Shown: positions 8,897-18,485 of the stretch, in pieces | Numbering within the stretch: position 1 is the first letter of the stretch | How the letters are laid out: each line of letters begins with the position of its first letter | Notes under the pieces: model-generated | The model's input: only the letters and a program-made list of their open reading frames with translations | What the model was told of the DNA's origin: nothing | Database searches by the model: none | From: Flavobacterium sp. M31R6 | GTDB lineage: Bacteria; Bacteroidota; Bacteroidia; Flavobacteriales; Flavobacteriaceae | Length of the DNA: 64,000 nucleotides | Direction: 5' to 3' | Assembly: GCF_013284035.1 (NCBI RefSeq) | Contig: NZ_CP054141.1 | Location: forward strand, 248,001 to 312,000 | Program-made: the position numbers and the translations under genes

Positions 8897-10579
8897 ATGT
8901 TCAAAAAACATTTTAAATATATTCCTTTTTTAGTTCTACTTTTTTTTATTAGTTGTGCCAAAAGAGGCGCCATTACTGGTGGTGCGAAAGACACCATTGC
9001 TCCAACATTAAAATATAGTTTCCCTGAAAATTATTCGGTTAAATTTCAAGGCAATAAAATCAAACTTGTTTTTGACGAAAATATCAAGCTTAAAAACCTG
9101 AACAAGCAATTGATTATTTCGCCTCCAATGAAGAATGAACCGTTGATCACTCCTACAACAGCCACAAAAGTACTGACTATCACTATAAATGATACGCTAC
9201 AACCAAACACAACGTATAGCCTAAATTTTGGACAAAGTATTGCCGATAATAACGAGGGAAATCCATACAATCAGTTTAAATATGTGTTTTCTACAGGAGA
9301 TTATATCGATTCTTTGGCACTTGGCGGAAGGGTAAAAGATGCTTATGATAAAGAAGTTGCTTCTTTTGTTTCGATTATGCTTTATGAAGCAAATGAAAAA
9401 TTTACCGATTCTACCATTTATAAAGAGAATCCTAGATATATTACCAATACTTTGGACAGTTTAAAAACATTCCGATTGGAGAATTTGAAAGCAGGAAAAT
9501 ACCATTTGGTTGCTATGAAAGACAATAATAGCAATAACAAATTCAATCCCAAATCAGACCGAATTGGGTTTAGTAAACAACTTGTAACAATTCCGAATGA
9601 TACTGTTTTTGAATTGGAATTATTCAAAGAAGTATTGCCTTTTAAAGCCATTAAGCCAAGCCAAATTTCTGGAAATAGATTAATTGTAGGTTATGAAGGA
9701 AATCCGAAAAGCAATGGTGAAATAGCCAAAATCACTTTGAAAAACAATGGTGAAATTATACCTTCAATAGTTACAAAAATAAATAAAAAAGACTCTTTGC
9801 AAGTCTGGTATAAGCCTTTGAAAGTGGATTCGCTTTCGCTAAATATTGTAAAAAACAAGTACCAAAAAGACTTTACTTTTAAGATCAAAAATCAAAAAAG
9901 TGACACTTTGAGTATTAAGGCTATTCAATCAGGTGTTTTGAATTTTAGAGATCGATTTACTTTGGAATCCAGCACTCCATTGGTGAATTTTGACAAATCA
10001 AAAATGAAACTTGTTGACAAAGATTCGACTGCCGTTGCATTTACTACAGCATACGATGAATACACCCAACAATTATTTATCGATTTTAAAATAGAAGAAG
10101 CCCAGAAATACCATTTAAAATTTATGCCTGGTGCCGTTACGGATTTTTTTGAAAAAACAAATGACACTCTATCATTTAAAACGAGTACCCGAAATCTTGC
10201 AGACTATGGAAATATCATAATGAAACTAAAAAATGTAAAACGTTTTCCAGTTATTATTGAATTAACAAATGAAAAAGGTGATATTGTCAAGGCAAGCGAA
10301 TATACGGATGGCAAAACGGAAATTGAATTTAATTTACTAGAACCAAGCGTATACACGGTTAGAGCGATTTATGATGACAATAAAAACAAGGAATGGGATA
10401 CCGGAAACTATCTTGAAAAACGACAAGCTGAAGAAGTAATCTATTCTTCCAAAGAAATAAATCTTCATGCTAATTTTGATTGGGAAGAGACTTTTGACTT
10501 AAGCCTTCCATATGTTCCAGAACCCAAGAAGAAAATCCCAAAGGACAAAGAAAAAGGCAAAAAAAGTAGCTCATTTTAA
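8897..10579 (+). CDS. Ig-like domain lipoprotein
   Basis: A 560-residue secreted lipoprotein. It has a signal peptide with lipobox FISC (Cys20), then the AKRGAITGGAKDTIAPTL segment typical of flavobacterial lipoproteins with a bacterial Ig-like (Ig_5/SbsA-like) domain at about 30-130 (PPxxxxPLITP region). More beta-rich repeats follow, and the C-terminal tail is lysine-rich (PKKKIPKDKEKGKK). It is probably exposed on the outer membrane. Its function is unknown, and homologues are conserved in Flavobacteriia. It converges on the amidase gene with a 9-bp overlap of the 3' ends and no obvious terminator. Confidence 0.85.
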   Translation: MFKKHFKYIPFLVLLFFISCAKRGAITGGAKDTIAPTLKYSFPENYSVKFQGNKIKLVFDENIKLKNLNKQLIISPPMKNEPLITPTTATKVLTITINDTLQPNTTYSLNFGQSIADNNEGNPYNQFKYVFSTGDYIDSLALGGRVKDAYDKEVASFVSIMLYEANEKFTDSTIYKENPRYITNTLDSLKTFRLENLKAGKYHLVAMKDNNSNNKFNPKSDRIGFSKQLVTIPNDTVFELELFKEVLPFKAIKPSQISGNRLIVGYEGNPKSNGEIAKITLKNNGEIIPSIVTKINKKDSLQVWYKPLKVDSLSLNIVKNKYQKDFTFKIKNQKSDTLSIKAIQSGVLNFRDRFTLESSTPLVNFDKSKMKLVDKDSTAVAFTTAYDEYTQQLFIDFKIEEAQKYHLKFMPGAVTDFFEKTNDTLSFKTSTRNLADYGNIIMKLKNVKRFPVIIELTNEKGDIVKASEYTDGKTEIEFNLLEPSVYTVRAIYDDNKNKEWDTGNYLEKRQAEEVIYSSKEINLHANFDWEETFDLSLPYVPEPKKKIPKDKEKGKKSSSF

Positions 10580-11335
10580 CACAAAAGAATCTTGATCACT
10601 TAAAAAATTAAACTTTTTTCTGGCTAAGAGCAGTTCGGCTTTATTTAATTCGATAATAAAAACCCCTTTTGTCTCTATGGGTTCCATAATGTAATCTCCC
10701 AAGAAATTGACAACTTGGGAATGTCCATTATATTGAAAATTGTTATCGTCTTCCCCAATTCTATTAACCCCAATGGTATAACTCATGTTTTCTATGGCAC
10801 GTGCTTTTAGCAAAGCATCCCAAGCGTTTATCCTTATCTTTGGCCAATTAGCAACATAAATCAACACATCATATTCTTCCACATTTCTGGAAAAAACAGG
10901 GAAACGTAAATCATAACAAATCAGCGGGCAAATTTTCCACCCTTTATATTCAATAATTAATTTATTGCTGCCAGCTGTATAAACCTTGTCTTCTCCAGCC
11001 AGACTAAACAAATGCCTTTTGTCATAAAATTGAATTTCGCCCGAAGGAAAAACAAAAACCAATCGGTTGTAGAAATTTTCTTTTTCGACAATAACTAAAC
11101 TTCCTGTAATTGCTACGTTTTTGGCTTTAGCCAAATGTTTTAACCAAGTAATTGTTTCGCCATGCGTAGTTTCGGCAACATCATTGGGCTTCATGGTAAA
11201 TCCAGAAGTAAACATTTCAGGGAGAATGATTAAATCAACACTTTCAGAAATGGCATTGATTTTTTCTCCGAGTTTTTTTCTGTTTTTTTCCGGGTTTTCC
11301 CAGAATAAGGATGATTGGATAAGTGCAATTTTCAT
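10571..11335 (-). CDS. Nitrilase-family amidohydrolase (omega-amidase-like)
   Basis: A 254-residue carbon-nitrogen hydrolase. The catalytic triad of the superfamily is visible: Glu in LPEMFTSGF (about 42), Lys in FYDKRHLF (about 107) and Cys in CPLICYDLRFP (about 140). The closest group by layout is YafV/omega-amidase, which deaminates alpha-ketoglutaramate and related repair substrates. That assignment is inference. It is convergent with the preceding lipoprotein gene. Confidence 0.9.
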   Translation of the reverse strand: MKIALIQSSLFWENPEKNRKKLGEKINAISESVDLIILPEMFTSGFTMKPNDVAETTHGETITWLKHLAKAKNVAITGSLVIVEKENFYNRLVFVFPSGEIQFYDKRHLFSLAGEDKVYTAGSNKLIIEYKGWKICPLICYDLRFPVFSRNVEEYDVLIYVANWPKIRINAWDALLKARAIENMSYTIGVNRIGEDDNNFQYNGHSQVVNFLGDYIMEPIETKGVFIIELNKAELLLARKKFNFLSDQDSFVLK

Positions 11336-11405
11336 TTTGAATAATTTGCTGTTTCACAAAGATACGCAAAGATAAAAAGAGATTCATAAAGGTTTTATTA
11401 AACAA

Positions 11406-11434
11406 AAAAACGTCCCGATAATCGGGACGTTTTT
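11406..11434. terminator. Bidirectional intrinsic terminator after sdhB
   Basis: The hairpin ACGTCCCGAT/ATCGGGACGT (11410-11430) is flanked by an A tract on the left and a T tract on the right. It is placed 22 bp beyond the sdhB stop codon on the minus strand. Confidence 0.9.
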
Positions 11435-11455
11435 GATATAAACTATTTTAAAATC

Positions 11456-12217
11456 TTATTTCAAACTTGCAGAAAGATATTCTCTGTTCATACGAGCAAT
11501 GTTTTCAAGGGAAATTCCTTTTGGACATTCGATTTCGCAAGCTCCAGTATTGGTACAATTACCAAAACCTTCTTCGTCCATTTGACGCACCATGTTCAAC
11601 ACACGGTTTGTAGCTTCTACTTTTCCTTGTGGTAACAATGCATATTGTGAAACTTTTGCTCCAACAAATAACATAGCAGAACCATTTTTACAAGTTGCCA
11701 CACAAGCACCACAACCAATACATGCTGCTGCTTCAAATGCCTTATCAGCATCGTCTTTAGGAACTGGAATGGTATTGGCATCGATAGTGTTTCCTGAAGT
11801 ATTCACCGAAACAAATCCTCCTGCTTGCTGAATTCTATCAAAAGCTGTTCTGTCCACAACTAAATCTTTAATTACTGGGAAAGCAACACTTCTCCATGGC
11901 TCAACTACAATTGTATCCCCGTCATTAAACATTCTCATATGCAATTGACAAGTTGTAATTCCAGTATCTGGTCCGTGTGCACGTCCATTGATATATAAAG
12001 AACACATTCCGCAAATTCCTTCACGACAGTCGTGGTCAAATGCAATTGGTTCTTTTCTTTCGTTTACTAATTGTTCGTTCAATTGGTCTAACATTTCCAA
12101 AAACGAACTGGCTGTAGAAACATTATTTAGTTTGTATGATTCCATTTTCCCCTTTTCTTTGGAGTTTTTTTGACGCCAAATCTGAAGAGTTATATTGATA
12201 TTTTTTGCTGCGCTCAT
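11456..12217 (-). CDS. sdhB: Succinate dehydrogenase / fumarate reductase iron-sulfur subunit
   Basis: The electron-transfer subunit of complex II. Cysteine sets for all three clusters are visible: [2Fe-2S] CREGICGMC plus a later Cys (about residues 64-87), then [11 protein letters not shown] (about 166-176) and [14 protein letters not shown] (about 220-233) for the [4Fe-4S] and [3Fe-4S] clusters. It is 253 residues long, as usual for Bacteroidota, and lies 7 bp after sdhA. It is the last gene of sdhCAB. Confidence 0.96.
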   Translation of the reverse strand: MSAAKNINITLQIWRQKNSKEKGKMESYKLNNVSTASSFLEMLDQLNEQLVNERKEPIAFDHDCREGICGMCSLYINGRAHGPDTGITTCQLHMRMFNDGDTIVVEPWRSVAFPVIKDLVVDRTAFDRIQQAGGFVSVNTSGNTIDANTIPVPKDDADKAFEAAACIGCGACVATCKNGSAMLFVGAKVSQYALLPQGKVEATNRVLNMVRQMDEEGFGNCTNTGACEIECPKGISLENIARMNREYLSASLK

Positions 12218-12224
12218 AATTCTA

Positions 12225-14234
12225 TTATTTGTAATTTCTAGCTGCGATTTTGATAAACTCGTATTTCAATTCTTCTTTGTGAAGTTCCGATTTTGTAACA
12301 TCGTATCCTTTGTTTTCCCAAGCTCCTACAAAAGAGAAGTTTTCGTCATCACGAAGCGTTTCCCCTTCAGAATCCTGATATTCTTCACGGAAGTGGCCTC
12401 CACAAGATTCTTTACGTTGCAAAGCATCCATAGCCATCAATTGTCCTAATTCGATGAAATCGGCAACACGAAGTGCTTTTTCTAATTCAGGATTCAATTC
12501 ATCTGCACTGCCTGGAACATAAACATCTTTGAAGAACTCTTCTTTTAAAGCTGCGATTTCTGATATAGCCTCTGTTAAACCTTTCTCATTACGCCCCATT
12601 CCAACTTTATTCCACATAATCAAACCTAAACGTTTGTGGAAATGATCCACCGTTTTAGTTCCATTATTAGACAAGAATTTGTTGATTTGCTCTTTCACAC
12701 TATTTTCAGCAGCTACGAATTCTGGCAAATCTGTAGAGATTTTTCCAGTACGAATATCATCTGCCAAATAATTAGAAACAGTGTAAGGCAATACAAAATA
12801 TCCATCAGCTAAACCTTGCATCAAAGCTGAAGCTCCCAAACGGTTCGCGCCATGGTCAGAGAAGTTAGCCTCTCCTGCAACGAAACAACCTGGAATAGTA
12901 GATTGTAAGTTATAATCAACCCAAACTCCACCCATTGTGTAGTGAACAGCAGGATAGATTTTCATTGGAGTTTCATATGGATTCTCATCCGTGATTTTTT
13001 GGTACATTGTAAACAAGTTACCATATTTTTCCTCCAACCATTTTTTTCCTAATGTAAGTATTTCTTCTTGAGAAGGATTGTGATTTCCTTTTGCGTAAGC
13101 TGTTTGTTTTCCTTTAGATTGAATCTCTGTAGCGAAATCCAAATAAACACCTTCATTGGTATCGTTAGCCTCAATTCCGCGACCTTCGTCACAAACTTCT
13201 TTTCCTGCTCTTGAAGCAACATCACGAGGAACTAAATTTCCAAATGCTGGATATTTTCTTTCTAAGTAGTAATCTCTATCTTCTTCAGCAATTTGGACTG
13301 GTTTTAATTTACCTGCACGAATCGCTTCAGCATCTTCTTTTTTCTTTGGAACCCAAATACGTCCAGAGTTTCTTAATGACTCAGACATCAACGTCAATTT
13401 AGATTGATTGGTTCCGTGAACTGGAATACAAGTTGGGTGAATTTGTACGTAACAAGGATTTGCGAACAAAGCGCCTTGTTTGTGAATTTTCCAGCCAGCA
13501 GTTACATTTGATCCCATTGCATTTGTAGAAAGGAAATAAACGTTTCCGTATCCTCCTGTTGCAATAATTACGGCGTGAGCAGAATGTCTTTCTAAATCTC
13601 CGGTAATCAAGTTACGGGCAATGATTCCACGAGCTTTTCCATCAACCTTTACCAATTCCAACATTTCGTGACGGTTGTACATCTCAACTTTCCCTAAACC
13701 GATTTGTCTTGATAAAGAAGAATAAGCTCCTAATAATAATTGTTGTCCTGTTTGTCCAGCAGCGTAAAAAGTACGTTGTACCTGTGTACCACCAAAAGAA
13801 CGGTTGTCCAACATTCCTCCGTAATCACGGGCAAAAGGAACACCCTGAGCCACACATTGGTCAATGATGTTTCCAGAAACTTCAGCTAAACGGTGAACGT
13901 TTGCCTCACGAGCTCTGTAATCTCCCCCTTTAATTGTATCATAGAACAAACGAAAAGTACTGTCTCCGTCATTTTGATAATTTTTTGCAGCATTGATTCC
14001 TCCTTGTGCAGCGATTGAGTGCGCACGACGTGGAGAATCTTGGTAACAAAATGCTTTTACATTATAACCCATTTCGGCAAAAGACGCAGCCGCCGAAGCA
14101 CCAGCTAATCCAGTTCCTACAACAATAATATCTATTTTTGGTCGGTTGTTTGGTGCAACTAACTTTAAGTGGTCTTTATAATCAGTCCATTTTTGTGAAA
14201 TGTGACCTTCTGGTATTTTAGAATCTAGTTTCAT
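12225..14234 (-). CDS. sdhA: Succinate dehydrogenase / fumarate reductase flavoprotein subunit
   Basis: The catalytic subunit of complex II, oxidising succinate to fumarate. The N-terminus has the FAD-binding [19 protein letters not shown] (about 37-55) and the flavinylation region [15 protein letters not shown], whose His should hold covalent FAD. Substrate-site HPTCIPVHG and [10 protein letters not shown] follow. The 669 residues match the type-B enzyme of Bacteroidota, which is longer than the E. coli SdhA. It lies between sdhC and sdhB on the minus strand. Confidence 0.96.
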   Translation of the reverse strand: MKLDSKIPEGHISQKWTDYKDHLKLVAPNNRPKIDIIVVGTGLAGASAAASFAEMGYNVKAFCYQDSPRRAHSIAAQGGINAAKNYQNDGDSTFRLFYDTIKGGDYRAREANVHRLAEVSGNIIDQCVAQGVPFARDYGGMLDNRSFGGTQVQRTFYAAGQTGQQLLLGAYSSLSRQIGLGKVEMYNRHEMLELVKVDGKARGIIARNLITGDLERHSAHAVIIATGGYGNVYFLSTNAMGSNVTAGWKIHKQGALFANPCYVQIHPTCIPVHGTNQSKLTLMSESLRNSGRIWVPKKKEDAEAIRAGKLKPVQIAEEDRDYYLERKYPAFGNLVPRDVASRAGKEVCDEGRGIEANDTNEGVYLDFATEIQSKGKQTAYAKGNHNPSQEEILTLGKKWLEEKYGNLFTMYQKITDENPYETPMKIYPAVHYTMGGVWVDYNLQSTIPGCFVAGEANFSDHGANRLGASALMQGLADGYFVLPYTVSNYLADDIRTGKISTDLPEFVAAENSVKEQINKFLSNNGTKTVDHFHKRLGLIMWNKVGMGRNEKGLTEAISEIAALKEEFFKDVYVPGSADELNPELEKALRVADFIELGQLMAMDALQRKESCGGHFREEYQDSEGETLRDDENFSFVGAWENKGYDVTKSELHKEELKYEFIKIAARNYK

Positions 14235-14335
14235 AAGTTGATCTTTATTTTTTTTAATCGGTCTTATGTAATTCGCATAAATAATCTGATTTTAACAAAC
14301 CAAATCGTTTGTGCTCATTTCATTATAGATTGATA

Positions 14336-15001
14336 TTAATTATTAAAATGATGAAATAGCGCAATGAAAATAAATCCAAAAGGAACTATAATTGCAAATG
14401 CATAACAAATTTTATGCAATGACTTTCCTATTTTATTGTCGAATCCCACTGATTGCAAAGAGGATGTGAAACCATGCCAAAGGTGTAAAGCCAATAATAC
14501 AAATGCTACACAATACAATCCTGTACGAACTGGACTTTCAAATTTAGCCACCAATTCAGGATAATATCTAGTTTCATCAATTACATTTGATTCCACATAT
14601 TTGTAAATCATTTCATGAACCCAGAAATCATAAAAATGCAATCCTAAGAATGCCAATACGACCAAACCTGAAATAATCATATTTCTGGATGCCCAAGATG
14701 CATTTGCAGCACCATCGTATTTTACATAGGCAACAGGCCTAGCATTTCTATTTTTCAACTCCAATACAAACCCCATAACGAAGTGAAAAACCACACCTAC
14801 AACCAGAACAGGTTGCATTACAAATTGGATTAACGGATTGTAACCCATAAAATGTGACATCGCATTAAATGAATCGGCACTAAAAACCGATACGAAATTA
14901 ATAAAGAAATGCAGCGATAGAAACATAATCAAGAAAAGTCCTGAAAGCGCCATAGCCACTTTTTTAGCTATAGACGACTTCAATATTGCAGATTTTGCCA
15001 T
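14336..15001 (-). CDS. sdhC: Succinate dehydrogenase cytochrome b subunit
   Basis: The single membrane anchor of a type-B succinate:quinone reductase, 221 residues with five hydrophobic helices (starting at about 14, 60, 105, 158 and 195). Histidines in or near the helices (LHFFINF, VVFHFVMGF, LGLHFYDF, ALHLWHG) are candidates for the two haem b ligands. There is no separate sdhD, as expected for this type. It is the first gene of sdhCAB, with a good promoter upstream at 15038-15068. Confidence 0.95.
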   Translation of the reverse strand: MAKSAILKSSIAKKVAMALSGLFLIMFLSLHFFINFVSVFSADSFNAMSHFMGYNPLIQFVMQPVLVVGVVFHFVMGFVLELKNRNARPVAYVKYDGAANASWASRNMIISGLVVLAFLGLHFYDFWVHEMIYKYVESNVIDETRYYPELVAKFESPVRTGLYCVAFVLLALHLWHGFTSSLQSVGFDNKIGKSLHKICYAFAIIVPFGFIFIALFHHFNN

Positions 15002-15037
15002 AATAATATAAATGTTTTATTTTTTTAAAAAGTCGAA

Positions 15038-15068
15038 CAAATTTAGGCTTTTTAATAAAGAATTACAA
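15038..15068 (-). promoter_or_regulatory. Promoter of sdhCAB
   Basis: On the minus strand TTG (15068-15066), 20 bases, then TAAATTTG (15045-15038) fits the Bacteroidota consensus. It lies 37 bp before the sdhC start codon. Confidence 0.75.
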
Positions 15069-15337
15069 CATTTTACACAATTTTGCTGCTCTATTTATAA
15101 TCATTTTAAAGTGTTTAACCCTCAATTTTTCAAGTATAAAAAAATAAAAACTTAACACTTTACAAATCCGAATGTTACTTAAACAAAGCTTAATAAAACA
15201 CAAACGACTCTTATATCGATTACTCAATAAAAACTTTCTGAAGCCAAGAAAAATTATCAATAAATTCAAAAAACATGTCTTTATGCTTCAAATAAATAAA
15301 AACAATAAAAACATTGCTTTTTATCATACCAATGTAA
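15069..15337. other. AT-rich divergent intergenic region
   Basis: This is the middle of the 383-bp gap between the divergent sdhC and HMG-CoA synthase genes. A 68-codon reading frame here is Lys/Asn/Ile-rich, has no recognisable motif and looks like chance. Apart from the flanking promoters I see no conserved structure. Confidence 0.5.
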
Positions 15338-15367
15338 TTGTTATTCAAATGTGGAGTTTTAATTTTG
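15338..15367 (+). promoter_or_regulatory. Promoter of HMG-CoA synthase gene
   Basis: TTG at 15338-15340, a 19-base spacer and TAATTTTG at 15360-15367 match the Bacteroidota promoter. The start codon is at 15385, so the leader is only about 12 bases. Confidence 0.8.
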
Positions 15368-15384
15368 CAAAAAAATAATCAACA

Positions 15385-16746
15385 ATGAAAATCGGAATTG
15401 ATGCAATAGCTTTTAATGTTGCCAAATTACACTTACCTATAAAAACATTAGCAATCGCTAGAAACATAGAACCCGAAAAACTAGAAAAAGGATTGGGTTT
15501 ATTAAAAATGACTTTACCGGATACTCATCAAGATACAGTTGTCTTTGGTGCTAATGCTTTGACAAAACTAATCCAAGACAACAACATCAAATTAGACGAT
15601 ATTGCCCGGATATATGTTGGAACCGAGAGCGCCATTGATAGCTCAAAACCCATAAGTTCGTTCTTGATTTCTTTAATGGAACAAAAATTTGGAGAGAACT
15701 CTTTATCCGAATGTGATGTTGTGGATTTCACTTTTGCCTGTATTGGCGGTGTGGATGCACTACAAAACTGCCTTGATTTTGTTCAACTCAATCCAGACAA
15801 AAAAGCAATTGTTGTCACTACCGATTTTGCTAAATACGACTTGAATTCAACTGGAGAATATACTCAAGGAGCTGGTGCAGTTGCCATGCTGATCACTTCA
15901 AATCCAAGAATTATAACTTTTGAAAATCATTGGGGAGTAAGTACAAAAGGAGTTTTTGATTTCTTCAAACCTTACAGAACGGTTTCGAAAAAGGAAATCA
16001 CAGGAAATACAAATAACGAATCTTGGTTTGATAATTTAGAAAGCGAAATTGAAATCCACAAAGACCAACCCGTTTTTGATGGTCAATATTCGAACCAATG
16101 TTATATGGATCGAACAAGAGAAGCTTATTTTTCCTTCAAAAAAACAAAAAACACAACTGAAACTGTATATAATAATTGGACAAGCATTGTAATGCATTTG
16201 CCTTATGCATTTCAAGGTCGAAGAATGTTATCAGAGATTTATGCTTTGGACGCTTCTACTCCAATTCTTTCTGGAGAAGAAACTGCATCCGAATATCAGA
16301 ATAAATTAAAAGAAATCAGCAAATCTGAAGATTACAAAACATTTGTTTCTGAAAAATTACAGCCTGCAGAATTGGCTTCTTCTCTAATCGGAAATTTATA
16401 TACTGGTTCCATTTTTATGGGATTGCTTTCTACTCTGGCACATTTCTATGACAACAAAAAAGAAATTACGTCTGAAAAATTCGGTTTTCTAGCTTACGGA
16501 AGTGGTTCCAAATCTAAGGTTTTTGAAGGCACCATTCAACCCGAATGGAAATCAGCCATAAGCAATGTTGCTCTTTTGGAAACGCTTGAAAATAGTTTTG
16601 AAATTGATTTTGAAACTTATGAAAAATTACACAAAAAGGAACAAAAACAAAGCATCCAAGAACCTAAAAACGAATGGATTTTGGATCGAATAGAAACCGA
16701 AATACCCAATTTAATCGGGGCCCGTTATTATAAATGGGTTGACTAA
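15385..16746 (+). CDS. Hydroxymethylglutaryl-CoA synthase
   Basis: Condenses acetyl-CoA with acetoacetyl-CoA to HMG-CoA, the entry to the mevalonate pathway that flavobacteria use for isoprenoids (quinones, carotenoids). Catalytic residues are visible: Glu in YVGTESAIDSSKP (about 78), Cys in DFTFACIGGVDAL (about 118) and His in IVMHLPYAFQGRRM (about 272). The 453 residues fit the bacterial enzymes. It is transcribed alone from the strong promoter just upstream. Confidence 0.93.
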   Translation: MKIGIDAIAFNVAKLHLPIKTLAIARNIEPEKLEKGLGLLKMTLPDTHQDTVVFGANALTKLIQDNNIKLDDIARIYVGTESAIDSSKPISSFLISLMEQKFGENSLSECDVVDFTFACIGGVDALQNCLDFVQLNPDKKAIVVTTDFAKYDLNSTGEYTQGAGAVAMLITSNPRIITFENHWGVSTKGVFDFFKPYRTVSKKEITGNTNNESWFDNLESEIEIHKDQPVFDGQYSNQCYMDRTREAYFSFKKTKNTTETVYNNWTSIVMHLPYAFQGRRMLSEIYALDASTPILSGEETASEYQNKLKEISKSEDYKTFVSEKLQPAELASSLIGNLYTGSIFMGLLSTLAHFYDNKKEITSEKFGFLAYGSGSKSKVFEGTIQPEWKSAISNVALLETLENSFEIDFETYEKLHKKEQKQSIQEPKNEWILDRIETEIPNLIGARYYKWVD

Positions 16747-16768
16747 TGTTAAGTGATTTTAGATTGTA

Positions 16769-16860
16769 GATTAACGAATTTTGACTTTAGATTTTGTAAT
16801 AGCAAATAAAGACCTTTATGTTTTCCGGGTTAGCATATCCGAAATCAAAAATCGTTAATC
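16769..16860. repeat. Inverted repeat between convergent genes
   Basis: GATTAACGA (16769-16777) pairs with TCGTTAATC (16852-16860), and the pairing extends imperfectly through the neighbouring AATCAAAAA-like bases. A related AAATC/CGTTAATC word set recurs upstream of the AddA-like gene (about 35435-35478). It may act as a weak convergent terminator. Confidence 0.5.
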
Positions 16861-16883
16861 AAAAATCAGCAATTTTTTATCAT

Positions 16884-18365
16884 TTAACTAAACTTAGCTA
16901 TATATTCTTGAACCGTTGCATCCGTCTTTTCATTTCTAACTTTTTGTTCCAAATGAATTGGAGGCGAAGCTCTCTCTAAACAATTTTGTACCGAGCAAGT
17001 TTCACAAGTCACCCCAACTAATTGTCTTTGCACCGAATCACCCTCAATGAATTTAAACTTTTTCTTAATGGAAGGCGTTATCAAAATTCCAACCGAAATA
17101 CTTCGCAAACAGTTTTTCTTAAAAGGATCCGGAGTCGCCGATGAAAAAACAAGATACTCATTATTACTATTTTCATAGCGTGAAATCTGCGCGTCAAAAA
17201 AATGTTCTTTCTTTTGTTTCAAAGACTCCACAATTGTTTTTATAGAAACCCATCTTCTGCAATAATGCTCATTCATTTCGTTGGCATGAGGCTCTTGCTG
17301 ATTGGTAATATGTAATTCCTTTTTTATTTGATAAGTATCTGAGCCAATTTCATGGGACAAACGAAGAAAAAATAAGTTCTTTATCTGAAAATCCTTTGGC
17401 AAAATATTGGTCAAACGCTGATAGAATGATTCAGGAGAAACATTGAATTTACTCATCAATTGAACCATTTCTTGAGGTTTTGGATTGCTGTTGGATAAAA
17501 ATACATTCAATTCATCTATCAAATGTTGTCTTGGCAACAACAATGCTCCAGCAAAATAAGAGGCGTAAAAATTATTGAGAACCTGGTCAAAGTTGTCAAA
17601 TTTTATCCAACTGAAGGTGTATAATCTTTCGGTAATTTCAAGATAATTATACGCTATTTCCTTAGCCAAAATAAAAGCTCTCTGAGAAGAATCAATTCCC
17701 TTTGAAAGCAACAATGTCTTACTTTTTGGAACAAAAATGGAACGCAAATCCCCCAACTCATCCTGCTCTGAGAAAACAATTTCTTCTATGGTATAGCCAT
17801 ATTCCTCAATCAATATAGCCGACAACTCCTCTATAGAAATATTGGCATCAATATTAATGTGAAATGCTTTGCAGAACGACAGTACTTTTTCCTCAAGATC
17901 CTCGAAGTAATTATTGTGTGCTTCTTGATAAGAACGCAATGAGGCCAAGAAAAAACTTTCTCTTGTTAAGTTATAATGCTGCGCTATTTCAATAATGGTA
18001 CTGATAAAGGCATTGACTTTGGCAGGAGCATTGGCAATAATATCAATTAAATCCGCTTCCTGAATCCCGAAAAGATCCAACGGAATCTCCTTCAAAATTC
18101 CCGATTTTAATATTTCCCCAATCGGCGCAAGATTATTATCGAGTTTTAATGACACCATATGGTCGTAGGTTACGTCCAATTTCTCCGCCAAAAGAATAAT
18201 TTTTTCCGTTTTGGGATATTTTTTTCCTTTTTCAATCTCATTCAAATACGATTTTGACAGCTCCGTTATTTTGGCCAAGCCAAATAATGACAAATCTTTA
18301 TTTGTTCGAGCCTGCTTGAGTTTAAGCCCAAAAATCAACTTGATATATTCCTTTTCTACGTTCAT
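16884..18365 (-). CDS. XRE-family regulator, RamB/ScfR type
   Basis: A 493-residue transcription factor. An N-terminal Cro/XRE helix-turn-helix (about 9-62, with SLFGLAKITELSKSYLNEIE) is followed by an ImmA/IrrE-like domain. At the place of the zinc HExxH this domain reads LAKEIAYNY, so it is probably a non-catalytic sensor. The C-terminal domain is of the DUF2083 type, with a cysteine group in CETCSVQNC. This is the layout of RamB, PrpC-like and short-chain fatty acyl-CoA regulators. RamB controls aceA and aceB in Actinobacteria, and this gene is divergent from aceB-aceA. I therefore infer that it controls the glyoxylate shunt through the palindrome at 18422-18435. Confidence 0.88.
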   Translation of the reverse strand: MNVEKEYIKLIFGLKLKQARTNKDLSLFGLAKITELSKSYLNEIEKGKKYPKTEKIILLAEKLDVTYDHMVSLKLDNNLAPIGEILKSGILKEIPLDLFGIQEADLIDIIANAPAKVNAFISTIIEIAQHYNLTRESFFLASLRSYQEAHNNYFEDLEEKVLSFCKAFHINIDANISIEELSAILIEEYGYTIEEIVFSEQDELGDLRSIFVPKSKTLLLSKGIDSSQRAFILAKEIAYNYLEITERLYTFSWIKFDNFDQVLNNFYASYFAGALLLPRQHLIDELNVFLSNSNPKPQEMVQLMSKFNVSPESFYQRLTNILPKDFQIKNLFFLRLSHEIGSDTYQIKKELHITNQQEPHANEMNEHYCRRWVSIKTIVESLKQKKEHFFDAQISRYENSNNEYLVFSSATPDPFKKNCLRSISVGILITPSIKKKFKFIEGDSVQRQLVGVTCETCSVQNCLERASPPIHLEQKVRNEKTDATVQEYIAKFS

Positions 18366-18421
18366 AAAATCAAAGATAAACTAAAAAAAGAAAAACCTCA
18401 AAAAAAATATTTTTCATTTTT

Positions 18422-18435
18422 AGCGAACGTTCGCT
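18422..18435. promoter_or_regulatory. Perfect 14-bp palindromic operator AGCGAACGTTCGCT
   Basis: A perfect dyad lies between the divergent regulator gene and aceB, overlapping the likely -33 element of aceB. Its GC content stands out in an AT-rich gap. It is a strong candidate binding site for the adjacent XRE regulator. The position suggests it blocks polymerase, though this family also has activators. Confidence 0.75.
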
Positions 18436-18464
18436 TGTTTTGTAAAAAACTTTTTGTAGTATTG
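18435..18464 (+). promoter_or_regulatory. Probable aceB promoter
   Basis: TTG at 18435-18437, 19 bases, then TAGTATTG at 18457-18464, one mismatch from TAnnTTTG. Transcription would start about 20 bases before the ATG at 18486. Confidence 0.55.
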
Positions 18465-18485
18465 CAGTATCAAAATGAACTAGTT

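Noticed and set aside
15172..15378. 68-codon open frame between sdhC and HMG-CoA synthase
   Set aside because: It overlaps the HMG-CoA synthase promoter, is Lys/Asn/Ile-rich as expected from random AT-rich DNA, and has no recognisable feature.
18435..18485. Seventeen-codon N-terminal extension of malate synthase
   Set aside because: It overlaps the operator and promoter, while the downstream ATG gives the usual family length.
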